Shown in pieces: positions 63,446 through 64,000 of a stretch of DNA of 64,000 bases. The DNA is from Aestuariibacter sp. Its GTDB lineage: Bacteria; Pseudomonadota; Gammaproteobacteria; Enterobacterales; Alteromonadaceae. Location: contig CP051238.1 in the NCBI GenBank assembly GCA_017794925.1, positions 3,996,084-4,060,083 on the forward strand. The letters run 5' to 3'. The notes beneath the pieces were generated by a model. That model saw only the letters and a list, made by a program, of their open reading frames with translations. It was not told where the DNA came from and did no database searches. Within the stretch, counting starts at the first letter, position 1. Each line of letters opens with the position of its first letter. Position numbers and translations under genes: made by a program.

Positions 63446-64000
63446 GTGAAAAACGTGTTCTACACATTGGCAGCGTTATTTCTGTCAATAAACCTAATCG
63501 CCTGTAGCCTGGCCTCATCGCCCGATGAGGTTACCGACTCAGCACTTTCCCTTTACAAGTTAAGTACTGATTATACCAAAACGCCACTAGGCACAGATGT
63601 CCAGACTCCACGATTCAGTTGGGCAATGACGACATCAACGCCCGAGCGTGACATTAAACAAACCGCATACCAGGTTATAGTTACCGATGAATGGGGCAAG
63701 ACCGTTTGGGACAGCCAGAAGATAAATAGTGCTTCGTCCATTCAGGTTGAATACGCCGGGTCTGCGCTGAAGGCCAGAACGCGTTACAACTGGACGGTGA
63801 CAGTGTGGGACAACCAAGACCGTCAAACCTCAAACAGTTCATGGTTTGAGACTGGTCTGCTTGATCCCACGCAGTCGGCCTGGCAAGGCGCTCAATGGAT
63901 AGGCGCACCAGAAGGCAGTATTACCTTTCACCCGGACTACCTGCCACTGTTCGATTTAACTGCCGGGATAACCATTCCCGCGGGTAATCACATGGCCGGT
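63446..64000 (+). CDS. alpha-L-rhamnosidase-like (GH78) lipoprotein, N-terminal part
   Basis: A frame open to the window end (185 codons) starting with GTG at 63446 behind CGGAG. It begins with a lipoprotein signal (lipobox LIAC, Cys20), then reads PLGTDVQTPRFSWAM and RYNWTVTVWDN with WFETGL and WQGAQWIGAP, which match the N-terminal beta-sandwich region of GH78 alpha-L-rhamnosidases. The catalytic barrel lies beyond the window. Exported or outer-membrane-anchored hydrolysis of rhamnose-containing glycans is inferred. Confidence 0.85.
   Translation, partial: MKNVFYTLAALFLSINLIACSLASSPDEVTDSALSLYKLSTDYTKTPLGTDVQTPRFSWAMTTSTPERDIKQTAYQVIVTDEWGKTVWDSQKINSASSIQVEYAGSALKARTRYNWTVTVWDNQDRQTSNSSWFETGLLDPTQSAWQGAQWIGAPEGSITFHPDYLPLFDLTAGITIPAGNHMAG

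Overview
The window reads as a chromosomal segment of a marine gammaproteobacterium, most likely of the Alteromonadaceae (Alteromonas/Aestuariibacter-like). This rests on the gene types and their arrangement: a class II DAHP synthase, divergent bioA/bioBFCD, a complete hisGDCBHAFI(E) operon with a leader-peptide attenuator, pqiABC, S9 peptidase and TonB receptor genes, a GH78-type lipoprotein, and several GGDEF proteins. Base composition looks moderate and even. I saw no rRNA, tRNA, CRISPR array, intact insertion sequence or prophage, so most of the window looks like core genome with small accessory patches.

Layout. 0.1-7.2 kb: MscS channel, a TPR protein with a degenerate receiver domain, a GAF-PAS-PAS-GAF-GGDEF diguanylate cyclase, a GNAT enzyme abutting a lone moaA. 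7.4-13.3 kb: Atm1-type ABC exporter with two small trailing genes, class II DAHP synthase, and a coupled LMW-phosphatase/btuC/btuD unit. 13.6-20.4 kb: small secreted protein, peptidase E, and the biotin locus with a BirA-like operator between bioA and bioB. 20.5-23.5 kb: a two-gene unit joining a RimK-like ATP-grasp ligase to a GNAT/C39-peptidase fusion, the best candidate here for an uncharacterised peptide-modification system. 23.8-31.5 kb: CaCA antiporter, asnS, pqiABC and an overlapping GGDEF gene. 31.7-40.7 kb: RND adaptor and pump, GNAT, CBS protein, an HAE3/MMPL-like exporter, a GAF protein and Dps.

40.7-43.4 kb is the loosest, most accessory-looking stretch: a decayed short-chain dehydrogenase remnant, three copies of a palindromic motif, a PQ-loop-like membrane protein, a small membrane protein and a charged hypothetical. 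43.5-50.95 kb: the histidine operon with promoter, five-His leader peptide, alternative hairpins and final terminator. 51-55.3 kb: small secreted or envelope proteins (two orphan periplasmic binding proteins, a PQQ-blade-like fragment protein, Sel1 proteins). 55.5-57.9 kb: DSD1-type PLP enzyme, MAPEG protein, adenylate kinase. 58-64 kb: S9 peptidase, TonB-dependent receptor and, divergently, a GH78 alpha-L-rhamnosidase-like lipoprotein running off the window end.

Two themes recur. Translational coupling (4-base or 1-base overlaps) ties together btuCD with the phosphatase, pqiABC, and the bio and his genes. Cyclic-di-GMP/sensor proteins (two GGDEF, two separate GAF contexts, one pseudo-receiver) sit next to envelope transport genes. 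All functional assignments come from reading motifs in the sequence; no database search was run.
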